Shown in pieces: positions 1-11,730 of a stretch of DNA of 64,000 nucleotides. This DNA comes from Crocodylus rhombifer (Eukaryota; Chordata; Crocodylia; Crocodylidae), in assembly GCA_038503035.1 (NCBI GenBank), contig JAVSML010001155.1, positions 62,001 through 126,000 on the forward strand, given 5' to 3'. Each line of letters opens with the position of its first letter. The first letter of the stretch is position 1. Under the pieces are notes generated by a model that was not told where the DNA came from, made no database searches, and saw nothing but the letters and a program-made list of their open reading frames with translations. A program made the position numbers and the translations under genes.

Positions 1-1654
1 CCCTGCTGAAGCACCTCTTCTTTACAGACACTGCAGAGCCAGGTTAAAATAACGTGCTGCTGCTTCCAGTAAAGCACAGTGGGTTTTTTTATTTTGTTTT
101 GTTTTTAAAATCTGTGAGCAGCCGGTGGCCATGGCTCCTGGGTACTGAGCACCCGCTAATTTATTTTGGTGGGTGCTGGAGCCCCAGAGCACCCATGGGG
201 TCAGTGCCTACGGCGTATGCCATGGTCCTGTGCTTGTGGTCTCTGTTTAGAAGAGCCTGACACAGTCTCAGGGCACGCAGCCTTTGTGTAGCCACACTGA
301 CCTGGCTACTCAGCAAATATGCAATCCTGGGCCACTACAGAGTAGACATAAGTGGACAGAGCTTTTGTCTCAGTGGTGTGCCCAATCCCACTCAGAAGAT
401 CATATCGATACCTCCTAACAGGTCAGGTAAGGAGAATTTAATAGCCCAACAATTAAGTAAGGGATTTGCAAAGTATCACAGTTCATGCATTAAGTATCTC
501 CAGTAGAAGCTTATTGATTTGTTTAGGTAAATTTTTAACTTTAATAGTTGGGAACCAAACACAATCCTTCAAGGCATGTTTTCTGCAATGGGATTCTGAG
601 CACACAAAACAATGGAAAATGAGATGACATGTAACCAATTCCCATTTAATAATTAAGTGCTACATCAAATCCACTGGATTTAACAATGACAACATCAGTG
701 GATCCCTGCACTATCTTTTAGTACATATTTGAAAGTATATGATATGCTTCAGTACACAAAGTGTGATCAAGTAAAATACATTTCGGACACAAGTCCAGCT
801 CACCTATTCATAGTATATTAATTTATTTCAGATGGCCCAAAACTTTATAAATGTAAGGGTGAAGAGAGACAATAAAAGAAAACAAAACAAAAATTCCTAC
901 TGTTTCTAGTTCAGTTCAGTATTATCGGAGGGGAAAAAATCATTTTATTTCTTCATCCAATACAAAGACAAAAAAGAAATTGAGAGAGAGAAAAAAGCAG
1001 TCATCAAAGCTGACATCTCTTCTCCAGGCAGACAGCATATTGGATACCAAACTCTATGCATCCTATTTCAAAAGCTCCCTGCAACTTAGATTTGCTGTGT
1101 CTCCCCAAAGCAACAGTTGGAAAAACCTCACTGGGGAAAAAACCCTTATGCTCAGAGTAACAAAGGAATCAAAGCAACTGCCCAGATAATGAAAAATATC
1201 TGAGAAAGGAGGAGGACGAAGGGGAGTAGGAACTTTTAAAGTGCTTTATGTTACATGGTATTGTTGTTTTTTTACCTGCTGTCTTATTTCTCACCGTCTT
1301 TTTATATAATTATGCTTTGTCAGTATTTGCCTTGGAATTTGAATAATTTTGTAAAGAGAGAAACACTCGCAAATATAAAACCTACTATGTTTAGAAATCT
1401 CTACCATAAAAGCTCTTGGGAGTCAGCCAGCTAGGTGAGAGCGTTTCATACACAGTCTGACACACTCAATTAGTCAAGGTCCAATCCTGTGAACTCTGAC
1501 ATCCATCCACAGTCCAGCAAGGCCCTTATACTGCCTGCCTACCAGAAATATCGTACTACAGCTGTTCTGGAATGATTATTTTCAGTCCTCTGGGCCCTTA
1601 CCTTGCAAGCCACTTTCATATACTGTCCAAAAGGATGCAAAACACAGAAAGTGG

Positions 1655-2862
1655 TAGGGCTGTGCAAAGCTTTGTTAGTCAATTTGATTCGGAGGAGGTT
1701 CGGCCAGATTTGGCGGCCGAATCTTCAAATCTGAATCAAATCTGGAGACCCATTAAAAGTTGAATTAAATTGACTTGGAGAAATTCAGCACAGATTTGGA
1801 GATTCGGCCATAGGCTAAACAGGCAGCAGTCTTCGAGGATGCTGGAAACAGCGGCCTCCAGCTGGTAAGTCTGTTGCTGTGGGCATGGGGGAAGGCAGAT
1901 CAACCCGCCTACAGCAAGGGTGGGATTGGAGCTGGGGTTGGGACTGGGACAAGCTGCCCAACTGGGGTGGGGAGGCGTAGGACTCAGGGAGGAGGGCTCC
2001 TGCCACTGCGTGCTGCCAGTCTGGGAGGGCACGGGAGTGGGCATGTGCCCCCGGACGTGTGCAGGGCGGGCTGCGCTGGGCTGCACTCTGGATGGGCAGA
2101 AGGCACTGGAAGCGGGGGCTCTGCCCTGCTGCCGCTTGTCCAGCTGGGGGAGGGGAGGGAGGCAGGGTGCAATGCAGGTGCAGCTCACTCCAGGCAGAAG
2201 GTGCTGGGAGTGGGGACTATGCCGTGGTTCTGTGCTGGGTGAGCAGCAGCAGGGCATGGCAGTGGGTGTGTGCACCCAAACTGGGGAGGAGCCACTGGCA
2301 GGGGCTATGGGAAATTTTAGGGTGGCTGTAGCCCCTCCCCCCCGCAAAGCCCCTGCTTCACTGTGCTCTGTGGAGCTGGCGGAGCCAGGGCTGTGCCCCA
2401 GGCTGTGGCTGGGGCTAGCTGCCCAAAGCACACCCTGGCTCCACCCACCCAGCACAGATCTGGGGGGCACATGCCCACTCCCATGCCCTCCAAGATTGGC
2501 AGCGTGCAATGGCAGGAGCCCACCTCCCCAAGTCCAGTCCCCTCTTCTCCCCCAGCTGGGCAGCTTGTCCCACCCCCAGCTCCTCCCTCATTGTGGGGGT
2601 GTTGATCTGCACCCCCCATGCCCCTTCCCTCCCCCCTCCGTCCATACCAGACTTACCAGCTGGAGGCAGCTGTGTCCAGCGTCCTCGAGGACGAGTGCCT
2701 GTTTAGTCTATGGCTGTATCTCCAAATCAGCACCGAATCTTTGAATCCGAATCGGCCAAATCAAATTGGGACAGTGATTCAAATTACCAAACTGAAATAC
2801 TGTCCCTCTGAGTCAGCCGGATCCAAAATCAAATTGAATACTTGCTGCTTTGCACAGGCCTA
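1655..2862. mobile_element. Palindromic non-autonomous hAT element, 1.2 kb
   Basis: Ends are TAGGGCTGTGCAAAGC on the left and the inverse of TAGGCCTGTGCAAAGC on the right. The flanking 8 bases are gaaagtgg (1647-1654) and ggaagtgg (2863-2870), a 7/8 target duplication typical of hAT transposons. The two halves are imperfect inverted copies of each other almost to the middle (about 2258). For example, gcctccagctggtaagtctg near 1852 is mirrored near 2645, and gtgggcatgtgcccc near 2037 is mirrored near 2470. No transposase is present. All open frames here, on both strands, follow from the palindrome and high GC. Confidence 0.85.
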
Positions 2863-5311
2863 GGAAGTGGCACTTTTCCAGTTTTAAATTTTCCTGGTTT
2901 TAATGCCTAAGAAAATAAATAAAACAATCTGACCAGTAAAACTATGGTATTCACTCAAATTGATTTTGTCCATGCTATGAATTCAGTATAAGACCTCAGC
3001 AAGGTAAAAAGTTAATTAGGGCACTAACAAGCCTGCGGATTTATAAATCACTGAACCTCACGGAAAGATTAGCGCGTGCAGGGATTATTCTTAAATGTGG
3101 GTCACCACCACCTTATTGTAAGTATCTGAAAGTTATTCATTTCCTTTTCTGTATCTAGCCTCCCTTAGAAAAATCAGCTATTTGATTAGAATGTGGCCTG
3201 ATGCATCTGATTTGCCAAGTGCAATATTTTCACTGCACAACTAGAAGCCAAAGTGAATAAAGATAGGCATGGACGTTACAATGGGATCAGAAAAGTTATT
3301 ATTGCTACCATGTTCACAGGAATATGTGCTCTCCTTATCTGAGGTCTGGCTTTCCCTCACCAGCAACATTTTTGTACTCAGAAGTGCACCTTGGGCACAA
3401 ACTCACAGGAAGAGCCATACCTTTTAACTACTTGATTTGTACTTGCATGCCGGTCAGTAGGAATGCAACTAAACAGTTCTGCACCTGAACATGTTCTGCT
3501 GACTCCAAAACAAAGCACTAATTTTGCGCTTACATCTGGCCAAAAAGGGATGTACCTCTTTGAAAGAGATGGGCCTATTTCACTATGTCCCACCCTTTCC
3601 CCCAACATCACTTCAAAATGTTGCCCACATCTTTCATCCCGATGTTTCTTTCCTTTACCCAGTAAAGGTGCTGGTTTCAACATCATGCCCCTGCATCTCA
3701 ACACCACAAAAGAATGGCTGTCGTGGGCTCTGTCAGCTTTCTGTTCAATCGCCACAACACAGCGGTCTGCTAGTCGATCATTAAGTAAGCAGTGCTTATC
3801 CACTGGAAAGCTAATGCCACATTTCCTGTTAAATGCTCTTTTCTTCTAATGTTTTCACTCTAATTTTTTGTGTGTACCCAAGTAAACTCTACCTGCATTG
3901 CCTACGTATTTGGTGAAGGAAGACTAAGGGACTGCTGTTGCTGCCGTTAAAGTCAGCAGTGATTACAGGTCAGAAGTGGACCAAGCACTGCCTCTCACAG
4001 AAGCCTCGGCCTCAGATGGACTAAATTCATGCTGTTCATTAACGCCGCAGCTCAGTTATTATAATCCCTTGATTAGCAGTAAATTCTGATTTTCATATAA
4101 AATCCAGCTGTCAGCAAAACAGGAGGTGATTTTGGTTTTATTACTGGTATTACAGAGTTCTACTTCTGCAGGCGCAGTTAAACATCATCGTACCATATTA
4201 AAAAACAACCAATCCCAACCAACCAGGAAGGGTTCCAGCCAGCCACTATCTTCTGTATCTGGATTAAAGTCACTGCACTCCTCTGATGAATCCTATTATA
4301 CTAATCCACTCTGATTCCATCAGTCATCGTAAGATACTCAGCATTAGTCACAAGGGTTCTCATCATGGGCTAATTACACATTATCCATGTCCATTTAAAC
4401 ACTGAGGTTAGCCAAGGATAAAAGTCCTTCACCACCTAACTGATGTCCATTCATTCAGCTGAAACACTGCACACTTCCACTATATGCAGGGTCTTTCTAG
4501 GTGCCAGGATTCCTGTGATCATTGGTATGAACTGGAGATGTCACTTACTTAATTCTCTCCTCATGCCTATCTATCACCTCCCGCTTTTTGCTATTTTTAT
4601 ATTATGGTATAGGCACCCCCTATGGAAATCTATTGGTGAATTTATTAGTACGGAGGAATTCTGTAGGTACTGTGCCTTGTACTTTAATGGCAACTGTGCC
4701 TTGCCATTCTCTCATTGTTTCCCTGTCTCCATCTGCCCTGGGAAAAAATGTCTGTACTGATTTAAAAAACAACATCAAACTTTGACAACACAAATATTCA
4801 GATACATGCAAATATATATCCCTTCAACCTAAGTTAGCATAGGATGTTTTCAATTTAATGCATCTCTTGTTTATTATCTTGTTTATTCCACCCCGGCATT
4901 TTGAGAGAGACATTTGGATAATAACAGTTATTTAACAAGACTCTAAGCAGCATCTACCTCTTTTACATTTCAGCTCCGCTTATCCTAGCCCATTGGTGAG
5001 TCTTATCTGCTACAAATTCTATAGTTCGGTGCTACAAAAAAGGGGGCTGAAACATGGGAAGTGGAAGCAATTCCATTTTCTGTGATCTTTTTCTCACAAC
5101 TACAGAATGGTAAGACTAAGTCTGCAGATGCACAGCACAATTATTATCGAGTAACACACCCCTTTTATTCTGAAGTAAATTTATTCCATAATAAGAAGCA
5201 TTACGCATGACCAGCTTTCCAAGGCCAGCCGCCCACAGTAGCTGTTAGTATGGCACTTAGATGACAGTACGGCCAATTTTTACTGAGCAGATGACCAACC
5301 TGGGATAAAAT

Positions 5312-5728
5312 CAGAGCTGGCCTTAGGGAAAATGGTGCCCTGGGTGAACTTGTATTTTGGCACCTCTTCCCTCCCCACCAAGTTAGTGCTGCTGCTGTGG
5401 CAAATAGAAGCAGTGAGGCAGAGGTGTGGGGTGCAGTCCAGCAGGGAAGCAGGGTGCATGGTGTGCTTGAGTGCATGGCATGGTGTGCCGGGAAGGTGGG
5501 CAAGCAGAAGTAGGAACCACCTCACCCACACATGCCCAGCTTGGCTTTTCCTGAGCAGCGGCTGGAGGCAGGGGGTGGGCTGGGCTGGGCACCTCTCCCC
5601 CTGCCTGGGGTGGAGATTAGCCAGGATAGGGAAACATGAACTGCCTACATGTGTTTGTGCATTTGGCACTCCCTGACCATGATGCCCTGGGCAGTCGCCC
5701 ACTCTGCCCACCCCTCAGGCTGCCTCTG
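5312..5728. mobile_element. Non-autonomous hAT element (CAGAG..GGCC ends)
   Basis: The left end CAGAGCTGGCCTTAGGG is matched by the inverted right end CAGAGGCAGCCTGAGGGG. The flanking octamers gataaaat and gatgaaac agree at 6 of 8 positions. The interior is GC-rich (ttggcacc and tgccctgggcagtcgccc blocks near the ends) and produces spurious frames on both strands. There is no coding capacity. Confidence 0.7.
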
Positions 5729-6169
5729 GATGAAACTGAATACACACATTATGCTCCAAGTAGTAACTTGCTTGTAAGATAAGGGCCAAAGTTATTACAT
5801 ATTTTTCAAGGACTACCCTTACCCTGGATTTGAGTGATAAACTCTGTAGTATGGCTATGTCACGGGTCCATTCTACTTTTGGTACATAGTGAAGTGAAGT
5901 TATTAGGTAGCAAGTGTGTTGTGTACTGCACATATTCACATTCTACATCCCATCAGGAAAATGCCTGTACATTACTTAGGAACAAAGAACTGGAAGGGAC
6001 CTCTACCTTCCCGTCTGTTCATTCGGTTTTTAATAAAAAACACTGGGCCTGAACCTGATTCCAATGAAGTCAATCACATCATTTCTGAATTGCTGCATTA
6101 AGAGCATGCCTGGATTCACATACTTAGAAATAATTCTATTTCCTCAAATAATGAATTATTTTATGGCAT

Positions 6170-6822
6170 TATTTAGCCAATACTGCGGCTAGTAAAGCAA
6201 CCAAAACACTGGCTTGCATCCATAGATGCTCCTCAAGGAAATCCCGGGACATCATTCTCCCCTTGTACTCGGCCTTGGTGAGGCCGCAGCCGGAGTACTG
6301 CATCCAGTTTTGGGCTCCACAATTCAAAAAGGATGTGGAGAAGCTTGAGAGAGTCCAGAGGAGAGCCACGTGCATGATCAGAGGTCAGGAAAACAGACCT
6401 TATGACGACAGGCTGAGAGTCATGGGGCTCTTTATCTTGGAAAAGCGCAGGCTCGGGGTGATCTGATGGCCACCTATAAGTTTATCGGGGGTGACCACCA
6501 GGATCTGGGGGAACGTTTGTTCACCAGAGCGCCCCATGGGATGACGAGGTCGTACGGTCATAAACTACTGTGAGACCGTTTCAGGCTGGACATAAGGAAG
6601 AATTTCTTCACTGTCTGAGCCCCCAAGGTCTGGAACAGCCTGCCAGCGGAGGTGGTTCAAGCACCTACATTGAACACCTTCAAGAATAAATTGGATGCTT
6701 ATCTTGCTGGGATCCTATGACCCCAGCTGACTTCCTGCCCTTTGGGCAGGGGGCTGGACTCGATGATCTTCCGAGGTCCCTTCCAGCCCTGATGTCTCTG
6801 AAATCTATGAAATCTACAAAAT
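6170..6822 (+). mobile_element. CR1 LINE, 5'-truncated 3' end
   Basis: The plus-strand frame near 6263-6466 encodes the end of a CR1 reverse transcriptase ORF2 (PEYCIQFWAPQFKKDVEKLE, then RVQRRATCMI). The downstream sequence continues through the CR1 3' UTR (cttccgaggtcccttccagc) to a tail of repeated tctatgaaatct near 6800-6818. The copy is 5' truncated and carries stops, so it is dead. CR1 is the dominant LINE of crocodilians, turtles and birds. Confidence 0.92.
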
Positions 6823-8044
6823 GTATTACACCCCAGGAAACAGCCATTTAATTATTCAGACAGCTGCAACATGGGCCATACTTTACCAAAATAAGATAAA
6901 CTAATCAAACTTATTCTAATCAGCCATCAAATCATACAGAGTTCAGCGTAAATTTTTAAACTTTAACTTTTATGAGCTAACTAGTTAACCATTAGCCAGA
7001 GCACGTCTAATCTCTAAGCCAGACACATGCAGTTAAGCTGCGATGAACAGCTGCCACTTAAATATTCAAGTGACATGGGATTAGGAGTGGGGCTTTCCCA
7101 CTGATTTATTAATCATTAGTATAATAAAAGAAAGGTCACTGGAGAATGACATGTCAGAATAATATTCCCCTGATTTGGAACTAAATGTCTCATTGCAGTA
7201 GGACATTGTTGTCCTGTCAGCTTTCTATTCACTTGACATCGCCTTCCAAGTATACCACTGAGTTAAATCTCCCTGGGGATATTGTGACCTTTCGGTTAAA
7301 AGCACCATAAGGGTCCTTCAAAAGTGGCTACACACATCTGACTAAACATCACATATTATAATCAGGGCTGATTTCAGTCTAGTTGCAAATACAGAGGCCA
7401 CATGCATCACTGGAGCAGCCTCACTCTGATGATGCATCACACTGACAAGGCACTAGCTAACATGCTGTAGAACTATCAATAAAGAAAAGCTTCAGATCCT
7501 GATGAATAAAGAGGATTTATGCTGGGGAAGCTTTTTCCCTCTGGAACCCTTGGGGTCTTTTTTCAACCCATTTGAATCCCATTGTTCAAAAGCCTGAAGC
7601 CTGGACTGACTGAACTTCTAACTTTTGAACTTTAAGGGTCAAGTCATTAGATCTCATGCTTAAGGCAAAATGCACCACCAGCCAGGGTCTGTTATATGCA
7701 AAAACCACCCATACTTGTTATGCTAGCCAGCACATAGATCAAATTCTGCTATCAGATACAAAGCATGTGGTCCTCTATGGGCAGAACCCTGTGTTATAGG
7801 GCTGTCTCTTATCTGCCCTCACCTAATTTTGGAAGCACAGGAGTCCTGCAAGGAGACGGTGACAGCATACTTTGTGTAGAGACCAGCTATCAGCATGCTT
7901 TTTGATTTCAGATACTCTGAGGTGCACACAACTTCAAACTTCACTCTGAGAGGTTTAGTCGCCTTATTGTTAACAAAAAATAGCAGCACTCTGGTTCTTA
8001 ATCTGTGCACACTCACACACATATTACAGGCATAAAACAGATAC

Positions 8045-8134
8045 CTCGGTATCTGAGGAGGAGAAAGAAGACAAGGTAATCTGCCTGGCTAGCTTCAGTG
8101 CTTCTATCCTCATTGCAGCAAACTCTAACTCCTC
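8045..8134 (-). CDS. TACC2: TACC2 exon, start of TACC coiled coil (last exon in window)
   Basis: The 90-nt, phase 0-0 exon has acceptor ctactgacag and donor gtatct (8044). It encodes EELEFAAMRIEALKLARQI, then TLSSFSSSDTE, residues 766-795. The 30-codon length equals the mammalian exon as remembered; the EELEFA.MRIEALKLARQI heptads begin the C-terminal coiled coil, while the last ten residues are diverged. This exon is alternatively used in mammals (from memory). The following exon (REA.HPTDVSISKTALYSRI in mammals) was looked for in 1-8000 and not found. Confidence 0.9.
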
Positions 8135-9044
8135 CTGTCAGTAGTTTGGTTGTGAACAATTCACAGAAAAATGGGTTAAAAACACGATGTAACCATTTTA
8201 CACATTCAAAAAATGAATGTCATATTTCAACATAGCATGAGGACAACTCTTGGATGACACACACATGCAGTGTCCCTTTCAGAATTCAAACATCAGCAAA
8301 ACACAAAACCAGGTTTACAGTTAGCTTTGACATGGTTCTGTCTAGTAACACCTCCATCAGGGGCCAAACATTACGTGCTTTTGGGTACAAGAATATTTTC
8401 CAAAATGAAATTAGCCATAGGACCTTTTTTTTCCAATGGATTTGTTACTTCTTCCTTTCATTAGTCACTATATGTTTGTTTACAGCAGCAACTGCAACAT
8501 TAATCAGCAGTTTTGAATGTAAATCTTGGAATTATTTTGGAAAATCTGCCATGATGCGCACAGATTTGCTTTCAAAAGTTATTTCCTTTCTTTGGAAGAA
8601 AGCAGGCAAATTACATACTGGGCACAATTAATAGGAAAGAATGCCTGACTGGCATCTCCACAAAGTAGAATTAGGTCCTAAAACAACTGTTTCTGTGCTT
8701 TTTGATAGATTGACTAAAGTAAGGTATATGACATCATAAACCTGAGGCCTGTGTTCAAATTTCTGAGCTTTTTCTTTTTTTAAATAAAATGTTTTATGGA
8801 AATGCATAAAATTAGTAAGATCACGTTGCCGAGGTAAAGATACTAACGTTCCTGAACTAACATTTGTATTCTATTTTATTCACTGACAGGTTCATCTCAC
8901 TCCCTCTTAAAACTTTCTGCAAGGCAAAAGGAACTTTGGAAATTGCTTGAAACTTAGTAAGTTTTTGTAAGATTAGGAAATGTGTTCTCTACTGATGTTA
9001 GACAAACTTAAAGGAACACTAACATTTACACTTTTGCTACAAAC
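8135..9044 (-). other. TACC2: TACC2 intron between EELEF exon and preceding exon
   Basis: About 0.9 kb of AT-rich intron. No repeat, RNA gene or extra exon was recognised. The plus-strand frame at 8254-8631 has no family resemblance and no codon bias I can see. Confidence 0.7.
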
Positions 9045-9185
9045 CTGAAGTTTCTGAGCAAATACTGGGGGATTCTTTTCTGCTAAATCAGGGTCTAGAT
9101 ATTCAGGCTGATTGCTTAATGAAGTTTGCTGGGATATCCTATTGAGAAGAGCATCAGCAGAGACAAAGGAGTCCTCAGGAGAAGT
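9045..9185 (-). CDS. TACC2: TACC2 exon leading into the TACC domain
   Basis: The 141-nt, phase 0-0 exon has acceptor accctttag and donor gtttgt at 9044. It encodes TSPEDSFVSADALLNRISQQ, then YLDPDLAEKNPPVFAQKLQ, residues 719-765. SADALLNRI and DLAEKNPPVFAQKLQ are hallmarks of the segment just before the coiled coil in all three TACC proteins. It lacks an internal Met, so it is not visible as a Met-initiated frame. Confidence 0.95.
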
Positions 9186-9384
9186 CTAAAGGGTAAGGAG
9201 GATATAGAACAAATCAGAGGTTGTCAACATGTCTTCAGGCTGAAAACCATACACCTGCCTTGGTTATGTTTTCTTTTGGGCACAGATTACTGATGAGCAA
9301 ATACAGACAAAATTGAACAAGGGTCCAGTCATTATATTCCCACAAAATTGAGGAGTGAAATAAGTGATGTCAAAACCTCTAAAG

Positions 9385-9619
9385 CAGTGATTCTCAACCA
9401 GGGTACCAGCAGATTCTTTGAGGGGTCTGCCACTAAGTGCGAGGAGATAAGCAGATAAGGGCAGGCTTACACTTGTTCCTGCCTTGCTGATATGACACCC
9501 CCGCCTCCTGCAAGGAGGTAAGCAATGTAATACATAGATTTGTTTTTAAAATTGAGTTCCAATCAATTCACAGATGTTATGGAGAGTGCCTCAGATCCAA
9601 AAAAGGTTGAGAACCATTG
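9385..9619. mobile_element. Non-autonomous hAT (Charlie-like MITE), 235 bp
   Basis: The left end CAGTGATTCTCAACCAGGG and right end ...AAAGGTTGAGAACCATTG are inverted repeats of the hAT-Charlie type. The element is flanked by perfect 8-bp duplications ctctaaag (9377-9384 and 9620-9627). The interior has no coding capacity. It lies in the TACC2 intron between exons 9045-9185 and 10202-10373. Confidence 0.93.
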
Positions 9620-10201
9620 CTCTAAAGCAATAGGTCTCAGACTGTGGTTTACTGACCATATCTTGGTACCAGGCAGTCATCACAGTCTGTCCGTCTGTCT
9701 CCAAGCAGTGAAACTTTCTGAAAGCTGTAGCTCAATTGAGGACTCTTCAAAGAGTTCCAGCAGCTTGTTTGATTAACTGAACTGAAAAAAACTACCACCA
9801 TTAAACTTTTTGAACGTACTACAGTGTTCTTGCATGTTTCTTTAGCATAAATTTAGCGAGAGCCAAAATTGCAGGTGACTCCAAGCCTGAAAGCTATCAA
9901 CAGGGGACAGAATCACACTGTTACTGTCAACAGTAACTTTTTAGAACACAGCAGGGTGTCCCATCAAATGCTGCTGTAACCACTGAAAATGAAGCATCTT
10001 TATTAAGGGGAGACCAAAGCCACCAAACTGAATTTTTGCCTGGCACCAAAATGTGGATACACTTTCTACACTGGAACCTTACGTGTAATTAATAGTAATT
10101 ATATGCACGTTCTAGCTGAAGAATCTGTATGTTCTCCCTTTCAAAAATGAGGACTGGTGTCATAGGAAAACGTTTCCATCACTCTACTTGCAATTACTTA
10201 C

Positions 10202-10373
10202 TATTTCGATGGTCTCTGAAGCTGTTCCTAGGGTCATCGGCTCCAAGTCTTTCTGTTTAGATTTGTCAGGTGCTTGTAAGTGCGTCTCTTGGCTAGCAGT
10301 CAGGGCACGAGAAGCTGGATGCTGTATTTTCATTCCAGAGGAAAGCTGGGCTTCAGTTTCCTCGAAACTTGAC
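10202..10373 (-). CDS. TACC2: TACC2 exon SSFEETEA to TIEI
   Basis: The 172-nt exon is preceded by cttatttcag and ends at the donor gtaagt (10201). After completing Gly it encodes SSFEETEAQLSSGMKIQHPA, then LTASQETHLQAPDKSKQKDL, and ends LGTASETIEI in phase 0 (residues 661-718). The length and residue pattern match the human exon closely, with diverged middle residues typical of the linker before the TACC domain. A hAT element inserted only 17 bases upstream of the exon in the gene's direction (10390-10625) leaves the acceptor intact. Confidence 0.94.
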
Positions 10374-10389
10374 CTGAAATAAGATAGCA

Positions 10390-10625
10390 CAGTGGTTCTC
10401 AAACTTTTTTTTTTTGCAGCCCACTTGAAAATTTATGACGGTCTCGGCAGACCGCTTAAACTTCTTTTTGTTTTACAAATCAAAGTGCACGACTCATATT
10501 TTAGTATCAGTAGTCTTACCTTACAAGTACAGATATTCTCAGTTGTTCCTCAGCCTTTCTGTGGACTACCTGAATGGAGCTCATGGACCAGTGGTGGTCC
10601 GCGGATCACAGTTTGAAACCCTCTG
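10390..10625. mobile_element. Non-autonomous hAT (Charlie-like MITE), 236 bp
   Basis: The left end CAGTGGTTCTCAAACTTT and right end CACAGTTTGAAACCCTCTG are inverted repeats. Perfect 8-bp duplications agatagca flank it (10382-10389 and 10626-10633). It sits 17 bases from the TACC2 exon border at 10373, so the left duplication abuts the polypyrimidine tract region of that exon's acceptor. Confidence 0.94.
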
Positions 10626-10954
10626 AGATAGCATATATATTTTCGGATTGAGTTAGGAGCCCTATGCAGATCAATCAAACACTACTACAAATGTAGCAAA
10701 TCCTTTTTAGTTAAACAGCCACCCTCTCAGACTCACAAAAGCTAGTGTAACATGATACTACTACAATAATTCAATCTTGTACCAGTTCTATCTTGCAAGA
10801 TTTTGAAATATACTTTTCAAAGCCCACTGATTTGAATTCTGGTTGGCAACTTTGAAATATGTTTCTCAAAGTAATACACCAAAATAATCTCGATAAAATC
10901 AGTTCTGGTGGAAGAGACATGAATATCTCATGCATCACTAAATATTTGCTTGGG

Positions 10955-11280
10955 TTTTGGTTGTAGCTGTGTTGGTCTAAGGACATCGGCAGGCAAGGTT
11001 CTTTGAGTCAATGTGATTATCTTTTATTAGACCAACTGAGCAGTTGGAAAAAATTTCTTGGCAAGCTTTCGGACGCAGTCACTCTTCTTCAGGCATACGG
11101 AGTCTTTGCTGTTCTGAGATTTCATTTTCACTGACAACCTGCCACTTTTAGCTTCTTTCATTTGTTTGAGTCTCAGAACAGCAGAGACTCCCCATGCCTG
11201 AAGAAGGGTGATTGCATCCAAAAGCTTGCCAAGAAATGTCTTCCATCCACTCAGTTGGTCTAATAAAATATATCCTAGCT
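10955..11280. repeat. Fold-back amniote repeat (PLE-like, hammerhead-like motif)
   Basis: The sequence starts with ttggttgtagctgtgttggt and contains cttttattagaccaactgag; it is mirrored by ctcagttggtctaataaaat at the right end. Both arms carry caagctttcgga.../tcttcttcaggc-type cores in opposite orientation (11066-11092 minus, 11198-11224 plus). The spacer near 11125 and 11175 is also mirrored (ctgttctgag/ctcagaacag). This family is abundant in turtle and crocodilian genomes; the assignment to Penelope-like elements is inference. Confidence 0.6.
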
Positions 11281-11730
11281 ACTCACTAAATATTTAGGAC
11301 TTGTCCCTTGTTTCTCATTTCTACATGTATTCATTTATTTATTTACCAAGTAACAGTTTTAACCAGAGCCAATGACATTTGTAAAGGTCAACACAACCCA
11401 TAACTCTTATCATCATTAGAAAATGGATGAACTGGGGAGAAAACGGTGTTAGTTTAGAAGTATCAAAACAAGAGTTACAGTCTGGAGGTTTTACATAAAC
11501 TGCAATGAAACTAACTTTAAACTTCAAGAAAAAGCTATAAGCACTGAATCACAATAAACATTGACAAGAGCACTTAGCCTGAGTACAGATTTAGAAGTAA
11601 TCGGCAAAGCTATGCCACAGAGATACAAGGTTTGATTCTCCACTCACTGTGCTACTGACTAGTTTTCCTTATACTCCAGACCTCTCGCTGACATGGGCTG
11701 TTTCAAAATAAAGGCGGCAAAAATAAAATA

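Larger units (their letters stand above)
1..8044 (-). other. TACC2: TACC2 intron downstream of last visible exon (incomplete)
   Basis: This is intronic sequence without a recognisable TACC2 exon. It holds a 1.2-kb palindromic hAT (1655-2862), a hAT copy (5312-5728) and a CR1 3' end (6170-6822). Between 3378 and 3849 both strands are open for about 140 and 128 codons with no resemblance I can name. The remainder (1-1650, 2870-3370, 3850-5300, 6830-8040) is AT-rich sequence in which I see nothing specific. Confidence 0.8.

Noticed and set aside
1736..2744. Overlapping frames of 257 and 274 codons on opposite strands
   Set aside because: They lie wholly inside the palindromic hAT element; composition is Pro/Gly/Cys-rich and the two strands are near copies because of the inverted repeat.
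6263..6466. 67-codon plus frame with LERVQRRAT
   Set aside because: Recognised as the C-terminal tail of a truncated CR1 reverse transcriptase, not a host gene.
7823..7845. Possible 23-nt micro-exon (minus) between ccttgcag and gtgagg
   Set aside because: Splice-like signals are good, but 23 nt is not a multiple of three, would break the phase 0 junction after 8045, and matches nothing in TACC2.
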